This document shows, one piece after another, positions 23,601-35,578 of a stretch of 64,000 bases of DNA. The notes below the pieces were generated by a model. The model was given only the letters and a program-made list of their open reading frames with translations. It was not told where the DNA came from and ran no database searches. Within the stretch, counting starts at the first letter, position 1. Every line of letters starts with the position of its first letter. The stretch comes from Jaapia argillacea MUCL 33604. Lineage: Eukaryota; Basidiomycota; Agaricomycetes; Jaapiales; Jaapiaceae. The translations under genes were made by a program, and so were the position numbers. The stretch spans positions 21,042 through 85,041 of the forward strand of contig KL197784.1 of the NCBI GenBank assembly GCA_000697665.1. The letters run 5' to 3'.

Positions 23601-26249
23601 TCTTCCAGCACGACTACTTATCATACTACATCCCTCACCACTGCTCGTGGACCAGCCCAGAATTCCCGACCTCGCACTCCTGCCGCACCGACTACCGCTG
23701 AAGCTCGTCCCACCGAACCTCACCCTCAAGCAATAATGACGCCTTCTCGCACTGGTGAGGACGACGATGAACTCCTACGATTGTTACGCCAGGCACTGCG
23801 AGACGATCATGCTTTGTTTAGATCTCCCGATCAGCGTAGGTTGCTCAAGGCTGTCTTGGAAAGACAGCACAATGTGCTGGGAATAATCGGAACTGGAGGT
23901 GGAAAGAGCGTTGCATTTGAAGTTGGTCCTGCTGGTGCGGAATCGGATATGACACTATCAGTGGTGCCATTCGTCGCCACAATGAATAGTTTGCAGGAAC
24001 GCGCTACGCGTCTTCAAATCCCGTGGTCCGTGTGGCAGGGAAAAGGTAAAGGGGCTGGCGATCGCCGCCTTGTGTTTATTGCAGCAGAGAGCTCCGCAGC
24101 ACGTAGCTTTGAAACGTCAGTACTCTCGTTATATGACATCATCGAACTCAAGTTCAGAGATATTTCCAGATATGTTCGAGAAAACCAGTCCGGCATTGCT
24201 CGCATCGTTATCGACGAGGCCCATAACCTCCTAGTTTCTGAAGATTTCCGCCCCGTTTTCAACCTATTCGAGAAATGGGCGGACTTTCCATTTCAGAAAG
24301 TGCTTTTGACGGCGACATCTCCCATCTGGACTACTCCCATGCTCCTGGCCAAGGCTGGGATTCCCGACAACACAATTACTATTCGCCAGCCAACCCAGCG
24401 ACCAGAGCTTTGCTACGTGAAGTTGATGGTACCGCAGTTAAATGCAGCCCTCTGGGGAACAACTACTTCTTTGGTTGCGAAACTTGAAACTCTGCATCTT
24501 ACAGGATCATCACGCGGAATCATCTTCGTCCGGTCCCGGGAAAAGGCGGAGACACTAGCCTCAAGCTTGAACGCCCACCACTATCATGGCGGACTTGACA
24601 GGGACGCGAAGGACGCAACTTACAAAAAATGGACAGGAGGTGTTCAAAGTCGATGGATCGTCGCAACATCTGGCTTTACTCAGGGAGTGGACTATCACTC
24701 TGTATCTGTTGTGATCTTTATGGGGCGTCCGAAAGGCGGTTTGGTTGATTTCTTGCAGGGAGCAGGTCGTGGTGGAAGATCAGGTGAACCGTGCGCCGTC
24801 TATTACATTTTTCACGGCCAGGACATCGATCCAATCACGGAGCAGGACTGGTCCTGTGTTCGGGAGATGATCGAGTGGGAGCAAGACAGCAACCGCTGTT
24901 CCAGATGGCTACTTGGAACTACGATGGATGGAGTGGGCGCCACTTGTGCCAATCTAGAGGGGTCTACGCCCTGTAGCTTTTGCGACCCATCTTCAGTGTG
25001 GGCGAAATTAGGCCAAGATTCCCTTGACGCAAAGAACTGGCCGAAACCCCCAATATCCAGCAGGCCATCAGTCGTCAACCTTTCTCACCCCGAGTTCCAC
25101 CGCCCACCTACCGCTGGACCCAGGCCTTCCTCAACAGTTGTCCGGAACCCATCGCTTACCAGATCTGTCGTTGCTCCAGAACTCCCCTCTACGCCAACAA
25201 CGTTGTCCGATGATCCACGATTCTACGATCCTGAGTACCCTGATCCTGATTATGACGACATCTTCGCTGCTATGGATCTGAACTCCCTGACACGATCTAC
25301 CGCTACCCCGCTCTCTGCTTCTGTTACGAACTCTCCAACCGCGTCCCTCACTTCACTAACTACCCAATTTGCGAATGTTTCAACCACAACTGATCGGGTA
25401 GGGCGGACCTCGTCGTCAAATTTCCTGGCTCGTCGTAGTGGAGAGGGTTCCACAAACTCCAGAAGCAGCAGTATAGGGCGGACCTCGTCGCCAAATTTCC
25501 AGACTCGTCGTAGTGGAGAGGGTTCCACAAGCTCCAGAAGCAGCAGTGTTGCTCCTTACCGTGGAGCCTACAATTGGCCTCCTCCCAGTGACGAAGGCAT
25601 TACATCCTTCACTTTGCAATTCGCAAGCGCTTCAACCACAGATGATCGTGTAGGACGGAGCTTGTTGGTAGCTTCCCGAGGTCATACTAGCAGAGAGAGC
25701 TCCACAAGCTCCAGAGCCAGCAGCGCTGCCCCTTCTCATAGAACTTCATCGCCCAGCTTCAAACGGCCTGCTCCCGGCGAGCAAGGCATTGCGATTCAAG
25801 TCCAAGTAAAAAGGCGACAGCTCGATCAGCAAGCGCGACAGGAGGCCGGTATCTTCCTTTCCAAAACTTTCACCCTCTTCAGGCAATGGTGCATGATCTG
25901 CCTGGTTTGGAGGCGGGTATTCGTTCCGGTTGATCCTGTTCATCATCCGCCATTTGTCATGTGCGGACTAGAGGCAGGAACAGACATCGCTCTTAGGGGG
26001 GACGGCAGGTGGGAGTTCAAGAAGCTCCTCAAACAAGGTTACGCACGAAACAAGAACTGCCACACGTGTGGTATGCCTCAAGGCTACGGATCCATTCCTG
26101 AGGCTCATCGCTCGATCTCCAAACCACGAGAATGCCCATTTGATGACACCATCGTCAACATCCTCTGGGTAATTCGTCATACGGATGAATATTGGAAGAA
26201 GGCTGTTGACAGATATCAGTGGCCTGTCGAGGTATCAGAGGAAGAGTAG
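20149..26249 (+). CDS. C2H2/OrsD-like zinc-finger and RecQ-type helicase gene, one in-frame TGA
   Basis: Exons 20149-20262, 20314-21691, 21745-22189 and 22251-26249 join in frame; the last intron has a weak acceptor. The first exons carry C2H2 fingers (FRCPICGKDF...H, LSCFLCTYRN...H), an acidic run, then OrsD/DUF3505-like C2H2 motifs (LCVTCQALI...H and LECLEC...H). The middle (22251-23300) matches the conserved region preceding the helicase in Agaricomycete proteins of this kind. Helicase motifs follow: Walker A GTGGGKS (about 23893), DEAH (24214), LLTATS, GIIFVRSREKAE, and QGAGRGGRSG (motif VI, about 24757), then a RecQ-like Cys cluster. A Ser/Arg repeat region and a CxxC-containing C-terminal domain end the protein. 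A single TGA at 23049-23051 interrupts an otherwise continuous frame and may be a CGA-to-TGA change. Related genes are often telomere-linked. Function as a DNA helicase is inferred. Confidence 0.8.
25400..25549 (+). repeat. Two 75-bp coding repeats in the helicase gene
   Basis: AGGGCGGACCTCGTCG begins at 25400 and again at 25475; the two 75-bp units differ at a few sites and encode 25-residue GRTSS...RRSGEGST..SRSSS units. A diverged third unit lies at about 25650-25730. This is a low-complexity linker between the helicase core and the C-terminal Cys-rich domain. Confidence 0.85.
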
Positions 26250-27059
26250 GCTGGTTTGTTATCTAAAGACTGGCTCGGAGAGGACTATAATCGTGGGGTT
26301 GAAGTGTTCATTTGGTTCCTTGTCGACCGGGGTTTACTTGCCCTCACGGCACCCCCAAGCACAACTGTATATCTCTGACTGCTGTGTTTCACGTGTGGAC
26401 ACTTCTGACGATGAACTGTGCAATATGTTGTACTCTACATGCCCATAGTATCTGTCTAATATAACTTTTGTTAAGACGCCTGACGACTAAATTATGCACC
26501 TGGCCTTCCTGCGCTTAAACTTTACAAGGCTCGGTGGGCGAATGAATCAGGAGCTCTTCACTGACTCGACCTACACGTTACGAGAGGACTACTGAGAGGA
26601 TATCTGAATGCTCCGATTCGACTCCGTACTTACAGCCGTTTCTAAAAGTGACGACAGTCGCGCGGGAAAATTAGATACAACAGATTGTTTGACTTAAGCC
26701 GGATTTTTGACGCGTCTTGACTGTGAACCTCTCCGCTCGTTGCCCACTTTCCCGTAATTACTGTGGTTGACCCACATCCGGGTCAGGTCGCAGTGACCTG
26801 GACTTATCTCAACGATTACAGCCCTGATTTTTTTTCTGACAACTGGAGGATGTCTGCGACGATCTCTTGAATACACTCATGCCATCTCACTGTGAGCCCC
26901 CTGAGGCATCCCATTGCCCTGATGATGATGATGAAATCTATATTTGTATCCCGCTACAAGCTAACTACGAGCTAAGACGCGGTGGCTACTATACCGAATT
27001 TGCGCCTACCACATACAGTTCATGAAAATAGCAGCCAGTAAGTCGAGGTCTATTCTATC
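26250..27059. other. Region between the helicase gene and the LINE nest
   Basis: No ORF above about 90 codons and no recognised motif. It probably holds the helicase 3' UTR and the LINE insertion flank. A short ATGATGATGATG run occurs near 26920. Confidence 0.4.
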
Positions 27060-27391
27060 TGGGTAAGTTATAGGGGGTTTTCAGAATGATATCGTGGAGA
27101 GGGTGGTTAAGAGGCAATGTACATGGCTGCTTGCCCAGTTGGGTTTGCGTTCGCGATGCATGGGGCATATGCATGGGCCTAGGGGAAAGTATGAACAGCG
27201 AAAAGAAAAATAAGATATACAAATAAGAATAGGAATGAATCCGGTGGGTGTCTTCTCACTGATCCTCACCCCTCAAGGGGGCAACTCACTGCAGTGGGAG
27301 TGAGTGGCGGAGACTTTTGGATTGGAAGTGTATCACCGAGAGTGTGGCCCCACAGCCAGGTACTCCAACATGTCTTGTGGCATTGATCTGG

Positions 27392-27549
27392 TCAATCTTC
27401 GTCCTCCAGATCGCCATCCGAGAGGTCAACATCCGGCTCCTCCTCGTAGCGGGGCAGTTCTCGAGGACCTCCCCTAAGTTCTCCTGTCTTTGTAAATGCC
27501 CCAGACTCCATGAAGAAGGAGCTGAGTGCATCTATACCCTTGGTCATTC
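27392..27549 (-). pseudogene. LINE ORF2, extreme C-terminus
   Basis: Continues ORF2 from 35579-35861 after the gypsy insertion; the codons across the CATTC TSD stay in frame. It reads TKGIDALSSFF..SGAFTKTGE, the usual end of fungal LINE polyproteins, followed by an acidic tail (DVDLSDGDLEDED) and TGA at 27392-27394. The 3' UTR follows toward 27060. Confidence 0.85.
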
Positions 27550-27852
27550 TGTCATGTTCTTTTTGCTTTCGGTCATCTGACCCTAGAACATTCCTTACTA
27601 TTCCCACCTATAGCAGTAAAGACTCTTCTGACTCGGTATGACACCTTATTGCACCATCAGACTATTAATAGATCATCCATGTAGTATATAAGTTTGTACC
27701 ACTTCAATGCAAACGCCAGTCTTGAGCTGGTCTATTCCAAACCAGCCACACCAGTGTGTCATTGGTTGACCTCATTACTCCTTGATTGCTACTCGCACTA
27801 CTCTCCCGGCGTTGCTGCCAGTCACATCCCTGGTTGTTGTTTGTTGCTGACA
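27550..27852 (+). repeat. 5' LTR of the gypsy element
   Basis: TGTCATGTTC... to ...TTGCTGACA. A TATATAAG promoter motif lies near 27685. Relative to the 3' LTR it has CA/TG changes at four former CpG sites and two other transitions. Confidence 0.95.
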
Positions 27853-28628
27853 TTAGCTCAAGACTCTCCCTACCAACCACCCTTGTGCTCGCATACGGCA
27901 GCCAGGAGTATCCGACGTCGACAGCGACCTACACCGCGTCAAGACGCTCGAGACTAATTTCGACACCCAGTATATGTACACCAAAATCTATACCAGCAAA
28001 TACCGCCTCAGCTATCCCCGCAACCCTGCCTTCACATATGCCGACGCTGTCCGTGGACTCCGAGTTCAACACGCTGTTCTTCATTGGTGTTTCTGCAAGA
28101 ACTATTATTGCAGGTATCACACCGAATACTGAAGAACCTCACTGCGTGGAAAAGCTCCCCCTAAAAATACAAAAGCCGTTCTTTTGATTACTCCCACTTG
28201 TGTACTCTCAGGTATCCCCGGTTTACGTTGATCTACCTTCGCCGGTGATCAGGTCCGGAATAAGCTTGTGTTTGAATAGCGGGCCGTCATACCCCTATCG
28301 CACTCGCAGGACTTCAAGCGAGTACAATTGAAAGGTTTCCCACACATCGTAAAAACATAGATAAACAGTAACATACAAAAAACATTGTAAGACCGCAGTC
28401 GAGAAGTCATTGGTGCTAGTAGAGTGTTGACTAGACCTTGACCCTGCAAAGAAGCTCTTGTCACAGAAGCTTACAACACCCACGTAAGTGGATTCTTCCG
28501 GAACTTGTCTAGAGGCATAAGTCCGCTCCGACACTTGCAGCAGACCCTAGGGATTTTCCCAGAATTCACTTGGCCTGGACTCCGAATTTCACATACCCCA
28601 GTTCACACGAGAACCAACCCCGTTTCAC

Positions 28629-28985
28629 ATGCCACCTCGTGAAATTGACACCGTTATCAATTTCATTTGCCGGATCATCCTCATCTTCTTAGAAGGCACC
28701 CACCTTCTTATTGATGTCTTTTCCCGCATTCGTGGAATCCTCATCCACATCCACTTCCGATTACTCCGTTTGGTAATTGCGACCACACGGGAGACGCACC
28801 AACCAATCGCAGTACACGAGAACCACTTCCAGTACGACGAAAACATACTCGTAACGTACTGCCTTGGAGACCTACTTAATGATGACGATTTCAATCGTCG
28901 CTGGAATACAGCACCCACTCCACCACCACCTACAGGTCCTACCCAACAGGATCTACTCAACTTACTCGCTGCCCAACACACTTGA
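28629..28985 (+). CDS. Gypsy leader ORF 1, unknown function
   Basis: 118 codons starting MPPRE, with hydrophobic stretches rich in Ile/Leu and a Pro-rich C-terminal part (PTPPPPTGP). It lies between the 5' LTR and gag. No domain recognised. It may be a gag-leader or accessory reading frame of this element family. The frame is intact. Confidence 0.5.
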   Translation: MPPREIDTVINFICRIILIFLEGTHLLIDVFSRIRGILIHIHFRLLRLVIATTRETHQPIAVHENHFQYDENILVTYCLGDLLNDDDFNRRWNTAPTPPPPTGPTQQDLLNLLAAQHT

Positions 28986-29123
28986 CAGACTCCCTTAACC
29001 ACCGATCCCCTCGACGCTCTCCGCACTTGCATAAATGCCCTCAACTTGACCACCGAACAACCAGAGACTCGTGGTAATACCCCCGACTACGAGAACTACG
29101 AGACTGCTGACGTTGTGGAGTAG

Positions 29124-29579
29124 ATGCCCATTGACGCCAGACACTTCACCCCAGTCCAATTCAACGAACATCTCATCTTTTGGGTTGTTTGTTTGTTGGA
29201 AGCGCTCCGCACCATTCTCAACGTTCTCAGAGAGGTTCGTCCATACCTCACCGACGACGAACTACTCCGCATTGGAGGACCCACCACCGACATCCACAAC
29301 ATTCAGGAAGCGCTCACGGAAGCAATCAACAGAGGAGAGTGGAGACAAGAAGTAGCTGAGTACGCCTTAGAAAGGCGATATAATCGGTTCGGAAACGAAG
29401 ACCCCCTTTTCGCACCCGATGAAGACATCAAAGGAAATCCCATCCTCGACGTCCTCATCCCCATCCCCCAACCACCACGCCTCGAGGAAGTAGTCCCTGA
29501 AGTTATAGATTTGACAGAGGACGACAACACTATCATCAAAGGAAGCAGAACCAAAGGAGACCCTTTTGTGCTTTTGTGA
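29124..29579 (+). CDS. Gypsy leader ORF 2 with a SUMO-interaction-like motif
   Basis: 151 codons starting MPIDARHF. The first half is predicted helical; the C-terminal part contains EVIDLTEDD, which fits the hydrophobic-then-acidic pattern of SUMO-interacting motifs. The product is unknown. It stands directly upstream of gag and is open throughout, so it may be an accessory protein or a displaced gag leader. The functional reading of the motif is inference. Confidence 0.5.
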   Translation: MPIDARHFTPVQFNEHLIFWVVCLLEALRTILNVLREVRPYLTDDELLRIGGPTTDIHNIQEALTEAINRGEWRQEVAEYALERRYNRFGNEDPLFAPDEDIKGNPILDVLIPIPQPPRLEEVVPEVIDLTEDDNTIIKGSRTKGDPFVLL

Positions 29580-29628
29580 TTAAGAGGCGAAAGTAGTTTT
29601 AATTACATAAAACATTTGAACCACCACT

Positions 29629-31008
29629 TTGAATCCAGACAGAGGACTCCCCTGTTTCGGTCATCTCCATAACTTCTACAAAAGGGAAGGAAACAACATT
29701 ACCTTTCCCCCTTTTAACAATGACAACTCAAAAAATTGTGAAGTCACACCCTGTCCAAATAGATACACTTACACCGGGCATGATACCTATGACTACTCGC
29801 AGGAAGACGAAGAAGGATTTAGACCAGTCACCCCAGAACATACCTTCTGGGAGATCCGCAGATATCGAGAACCACTACAGATCTCAGCCAAATCACCCGA
29901 GGCTTCCACACGAGTAGCGCTACCCGGAGCTGTTACACCTCCATCACCAAACACACCACCCGCATGTTTACCACCCCTTGGTATAACCCAGACACAAATT
30001 CCTTTATCCCAATTACCACCCGCACAAACAACCATCATGGCAGTACAGATGACAGACGTGCAGTTCAACCAACTCCTCGCTGGGTTATGACCCAGAGGAG
30101 CCAAAGTGGAAAAGGTTGTTGCGCCAGGAGTCTTCAAAGGAGACAAAAAGGAATACGAGGATTGGTGTGACAACCTCAACTCATACCTCAAAGCCAACTC
30201 CACTTTCTATAGTGACGACAAGGCTAAATTCCTTTATGCCATGTCATTACTCAGGGGAATAGCTGCCCCCTGGAGGAAACAGGTTCGAACCTTCAGAACC
30301 CGACATGAGCAAGAACTCACCACCGAGAAAGCGCGCGCTAACCCCGACCAAACCCGAATCACCCAACTAGAAAGCCTGATCTCATGGGCATACTACATAC
30401 GGGAGATGGACAAGAGGTTCGGCGAAGTCAATAAAGAAGAGAAAGCGCGACTCCGCATGATGGAGATGAAACAAGGAACAAGGACAGCCAACAAATACAT
30501 CACCGACTACAATCGACTGATGTTAGAAGCGAACCTCACGTACCCAGACGAGGTTCACATCGACAACCTCAAACGGAACACCACAACTGAGACCATCCGA
30601 AAAATAGAAATGAGCAAAGACGGCCCACCTACCACGTATGAGTCCTATGCTCGCCTCATTATCCAGATAGACGAAGCCACGCACCAGTTCAACGCACAAC
30701 ACTGTCAACAAACACAACTCTTGGCGCAAGCTTGTCCTTTTGTCCCTCGTCCCCAAGCAGTATTCGTTCAGCGTAATCAACCTCCTCGTCAATTCGTCCC
30801 TCAGCAGCAGCAGTACCGTCCACCTTCTGGACCCCCACCATCACAATCTGGATCCGGCCAGAATACGCAAAACCGGAGAACCGGCACAGGCACCACATTC
30901 GGCGGCGGTGGTCAACCCATGGATATAAGTCATGCACGTGCCTCGGCAGTTTGCTACAACTGTCAACAAAAAGGTCACTTTGCTCGGGACTGCAAGGAAC
31001 CGAAATGA
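29629..31008 (+). pseudogene. Gypsy gag
   Basis: A Pro-rich leader (29629-30087) is followed by a TGA at 30088-30090 and, in the same frame, a gag core (30106-31008). The core has the retrotransposon gag helical region (FKGDKKEYEDWCDNL...; RFGEVNKEEKARLRMM) and a Gln/Pro-rich linker. It ends in one CCHC zinc knuckle, CYNCQQKGHFARDC, at about 30952-30993. The knuckle binds the element's RNA. A second in-frame TGA at 31006 separates the frame from 31009-31251, which continues as an acidic tail. Both TGA codons are plausible CGA-to-TGA changes. Confidence 0.85.
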
Positions 31009-31253
31009 TCCCTTGCTGAACGATCTAGGGAGATGTTCGTGCAACATACACCAGAAGAACTTACAGAACTCCGTAACCTTCTGGATTTCTTGAACCAGAA
31101 CAAAAACATCGATGAAATCGACTATGAAAACGCCCAAAAACAAGAACAGATGGAAGAAGTAGCAGTAGAGTATGTAGAGATGGAAGATGACCCTAATTAT
31201 ATGCCTGATGACCCTTCCTCTGTTTCTCCTTCTTTTCACAACAGTCGATAGTT

Positions 31254-34200
31254 AACGATGCCGATTATCGACAGGACATTCTTTTCTCAGGTTCTAGATA
31301 TTCACTGTTAAGTTATTCTGATGCATTCCATACAGACAGTACCATAGAAGTAGATACTGGTACCACGGTGAATCCAGTCCCTGACCCCCCCACAGGCATC
31401 GGACTTGATAAAAGCTCACTAAAACAACTACACACCCAAACTGCTGAGCAGTTCTGGTCTTCAATGAAAGAGCATAGTCAAAAAGATCAACTCGCTATGC
31501 TTCGTAGATGGACTCCTAGAGCTAGACACTCTGAAGTCGCATCACCACAGATCCTGAAGGAATTGATTTCCTCGGCCAATCCCGTGGAAGCCGTGGCCGA
31601 GTTGCGGGAACCTTGCAAATATTGTTAGATTCGTAAAACTACCAAGAACCAAGGGTTCGAGCTGGATGTTGATGTATGAATCAAAAACCTCCAGACTCAG
31701 GAAGTTGTCTCAGTGAAGGCCCTGATCGATTCAGGATGCACCTTCTCAGCTATCGACGCTAAGTATGTCGACAAGCTCGGTCTGGCTACCATTGAATTTG
31801 CTAGACCTGCAGCAGTTTACAACACCGACGGTACCCGCAATTCGACTTCTATTACCCGTTATTGCCAAGTCAAGTTGGAGATGTTTGGCCACACAGAATC
31901 AATTTCCCTTTGCGTAACAACACTGGCTCGTCATAACATTTTCATTGGTTATGATTGGTTGACCAAGCATAACCCTGACATCAACTGGGTTGATAACACG
32001 CTTGTTTTCAATCGGTGCCCCTCTGTTTGTGGGGTTACCCCGCACCTCCTTTGTCGTGCAGATGTTGGTCATTCACTGGGGTTGGATGATATTGATTTCC
32101 CCGACACTGACGGTGGTGATCTGGAATCTCACCTTAGGAGGGGGGATAGAGTCTTTGTAACTCATTTCAAACCTGCTCAAGCACGAGCCACTGGCACATT
32201 ATCAACACAACTAGCCATTGAAGCGGAACTAAAACGCGACAAGAAACATTGGACTGAGATTGTGTCTCTGCAGTTCCACGACTTCGTCGACGTTTTCACC
32301 AAGGAGGATTTTGAGAATACCCCTGACAAGCAGATCTGGGATCACGCCATAGAATTGAAACCAGGTTCGACACCAACAGATTGTAAATTATACCCACTAT
32401 CGCCAAGCGAACAGAAAGAACTTGACGAGTTCCTAGAGGAAAATCTGAAGACTGGACGCATCAGACCCTCCAAATCGCCTATGGCATCACCTTTCTTCTT
32501 TGTCAAGAAGAAAGACAGACGACTCAGACTGGTACAGGACTACCGAAAGCTCAATGAGATGACGATCAAAAACCGTTATCCACTTCCACTCATTGGAGAA
32601 TTGTTTGATAAACTAAAAGATGCCAAATACTTCACGAAGTTGGACGTTCGCTGGGGATATAACAACATCCGCATTAAGGAAGGAGACGAATGGAAAGCTG
32701 CCTTTAGGACCAACCGAGGATTGTTCGAACCTCTGGTTATTTTTTTCAGACTAACCAACTCCCCTGCCACATTTCAAACCATGATGAACGAAATCTTTCG
32801 TGAATTAATCAATGATGGCCATGTCATCATCTATATGGACGACATATTAATATTCACCAAAACCCTGGAGGATAACCGCCGAGTCACCAGACAAGTTCTG
32901 GAGATTCTTAGACAACATAAATTATACCTCAAACTGGAGAAGTGCGAATTCGAGAAAGAAACCGTGGAATACCTAGGACATATCGTGTCTGCGGGACAAA
33001 TCTCTCTTGATCCGGTCAAAGTTTAGGGAGTGCTTGGATGGCCTCTACCAAAGTCCAAAAGAGACATCCAATCCTTCCTCGGCTTCTGCAACTTCTATCA
33101 ATGATTCATCAAAGGGTTTAGTGAGATTGCACGACCCTTAAATGATCTCACCAGAAAGACCAACTTTCACTGGACTGATAGTCAACAACAAGCCTTTGAC
33201 AGGCTTAAGACAGCGATCACATCCACACCTGTCCTTCATCATCCCGCTAACACTGACAAGTATTGTGTGGAAACGGATGCCTCCAACTATGCAGTAGGAG
33301 CCATGCTCTCGCAGCATCAAAAAGGAAAATGGGTTCCGATCGCCTTCATGTCCAAATCCATGAACGACGCTGAACAAAATTATGAAATCTATGACAAAGA
33401 AATGCTCGCAATAATGAAAGCTCTCAGGGAATGGTGCCACTACCTTCTAGGAGCGGAACAAGAATTTGAAGTCCTTACCAATCATCAGAACCTCACTTAT
33501 TTCCGCTTGCCTCAGAAACTCAATCAAAGACAAGCACATTGGTACATGGAGTTAGCCGAATATCATTTTACGCTTCAACACAAAGCCGGAAAAGAAAACA
33601 CTAAGGCTGACTTGTTGTCTCGTCGTCAAGATCATAGTGATGGACGAGAAAATGATAATAACAACATCACGATGCTCAAACCCCATTGGTTCCAACATTG
33701 GATGAGGTCGAATGAGGTTGTATTCGAGGGAAGTGATACCGCCATCTTGGGAATGATAAAACATGCTAGAAGGAAAACAGACAAATCGGTGGAGATTGCT
33801 CTTCAAACAAAGAAGCCAGGCTTCGAAGAGCATGACGGAATAATAGAATGGAAGGATCGTATATATATCCCCAAGGACCCGACGATTCGCGAAGAGATTA
33901 TCCGACATCATCATGACGTACTGGAAGCAGGACATCCGGGAGCCACCAAAACCCAACAAATGATCACATGTGATTATTGGTGGCCCACAATTCAGTATGA
34001 TGTCAAGAAATATGTCGATGGATGTGTAGATTGTCAACACGCTAAACCTCGTCGAGGTGCAACCCACGCTCCCTTACACCCAAACCAAATACCGGATTTG
34101 CCTGGAGAGATAATCAGAATTGACATGATTGGTCCATTACTGATGTCCAAGGGATGTGATGCTCTTCTCATCATAACCGATCACCTAGCCAAGAATATAC

Positions 34201-35249
34201 AGCTGTTACCCATCACCACAGGACTATCTGCACAAGGAGTCGCTCGACTCTTTCGTGATCGATGGTGGTGTGAATTCGGATACCCTCGAAAAGTCGTTAG
34301 TGATCGAGGAACTCAGTTTGTATCGAATTTCATGAAGGAGCTCCACAGCCTTATGGGGATCAGCATGAACCCATCAACCGCCTATCATCCCCAGACTAAT
34401 GGTCAGACAGAACACGTAAACCAAGAGGTTGAACTTTACCTCCGCATCTTCATCAATCACCATCAGGATGACTGGTACGATTGGATCTCCCAGGCCGAAT
34501 TTGCATACAATAACAAAACCCACTCCACTACGGGATACTCTCCTTTTTATTTATTATACGGCCGACATCCGTGGACCGGAGTCAACTATCGAAGAAAAGC
34601 AAATAATGAGTCTGTTCAGGACTTCCACAATCGAATGCGTAGAACCTGGGAGGATGCTAAAGCCACGATGGCCAAAGCACAGGAGCAGATGAAACTCTAT
34701 TACAATCGGAAGAAGTCTGACTCGTACCACTTCAAGGTTGGCGACATGGTCTGGTTGGAGGCTACGAACATTATGACAGATCGCCCAATGAAGAAATTGG
34801 ACGACAAACGATACGGCCCCTTTAAAATCATAAAACAACATGGATCTGCTTACGAACTTGCCATTCCAATCAAATGGAAGAAACGACGAATTCATCCGGT
34901 CTTCAATGAAGCATATTTCCGTCCCTACAAGAAAAGCGAATACAGTACCCAGAAGAAACCTCCTCCTCCTCCTACAGTCGTTAGTGATGGATCGGAGCAG
35001 GAGGTCAAAGCTTTGACCCAATACCGGAAACACAACAGTAGTATTCAGTATATGGTCAAGTGGAAAGGACAACCTTCTGGGGACAATCAATGGATGGATT
35101 GGAAATTTGTGAAGGAGCAGCGAGAGGACCTGATGAAGAAGTTTCATCGGGAACATCCTGCCTATCGACCGCCCAAAAAGCTGATTTTACGTTCTCTTCA
35201 AGTTCGAGCGCTTCCATGTGATATTTTGGACTATAACGATGATCCATGA
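31254..35249 (+). pseudogene. Gypsy pol: protease, RT, RNase H, integrase, chromodomain
   Basis: One frame from about 31260 to 35249, broken only by TAG 31626, TGA 31677, TAG 33024 and TGA 33102. Aspartic protease: ALIDSGCTFSAID (about 31713). RT: a TKLDV segment (about 32635) and catalytic YMDD (32832-32843); the usual FFGLTN reads FFRLTN. RNase H: ETDASNYAVGAML (about 33270). Integrase: HHCC zinc finger (HHHDVLEAGH...C..C, about 33908-34035), then DDE-type Asp at IDMIG, SDRGTQF and Glu at NGQTEHVNQE. A GPY/F region precedes a C-terminal chromodomain (YMVKWKGQ, about 35050), which guides chromoviruses to marked chromatin. TGA at 33102 stands where a conserved Arg is expected. Confidence 0.92.
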
Positions 35250-35261
35250 GGACATGGACCT

Positions 35262-35275
35262 TGGGAGGGGGGTAA
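35262..35275 (+). promoter_or_regulatory. Gypsy polypurine tract
   Basis: GGGAGGGGGGTAA lies directly upstream of the 3' LTR start at 35276. This is the expected plus-strand primer site for reverse transcription. Confidence 0.8.
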
Positions 35276-35578
35276 TGTCACGTTCTTTTTGCTTTCGGTC
35301 ATCTGACCCTAGAACATTCCTTACTATTCCCACCTATAGCAGTAAAGACTCTTCTGACTCAGTATGACACCTTATTGCACCATCAGACTATTAATAGATC
35401 ATCCATGTAGTATATAAGTTTGTACCACTTCAATGCAAATGCCAGCCCTGAGCTGGTCTATTCCAAACCAGCCACACCAGTGTGTCATTGGTCGACCTCA
35501 TTACTCCTTGATTGCTACTCGCACTACTCTCCCGGCGTTGCTGCCAGTCACATCCCTGGTTGTTGTTTGTTGCTGACA
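35276..35578 (+). repeat. 3' LTR of the gypsy element
   Basis: TGTCACGTTC... to ...TTGCTGACA, same length as the 5' LTR. It keeps CG at two of the sites changed in the 5' copy and has lost it at two others. Confidence 0.95.

Larger units (their letters stand above)
27550..35578 (+). mobile_element. Full-length Ty3/gypsy chromovirus, TSD CATTC
   Basis: LTRs of 303 bp (27550-27852 and 35276-35578) both run TGTCA...TGACA, with CATTC directly flanking each outer end (27545-27549 and 35579-35583). The order inside is two leader ORFs, gag, protease, reverse transcriptase, RNase H, integrase and chromodomain, ending just before a polypurine tract. The LTRs differ at about six positions by eye, so the insertion is recent relative to its neighbours. 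It interrupts the LINE. A handful of nonsense codons make this copy non-autonomous as it stands. Confidence 0.95.

Noticed and set aside
34554-35156. 200-codon minus-strand ORF in the gypsy element
   Set aside because: Antisense shadow of the integrase and chromodomain region.
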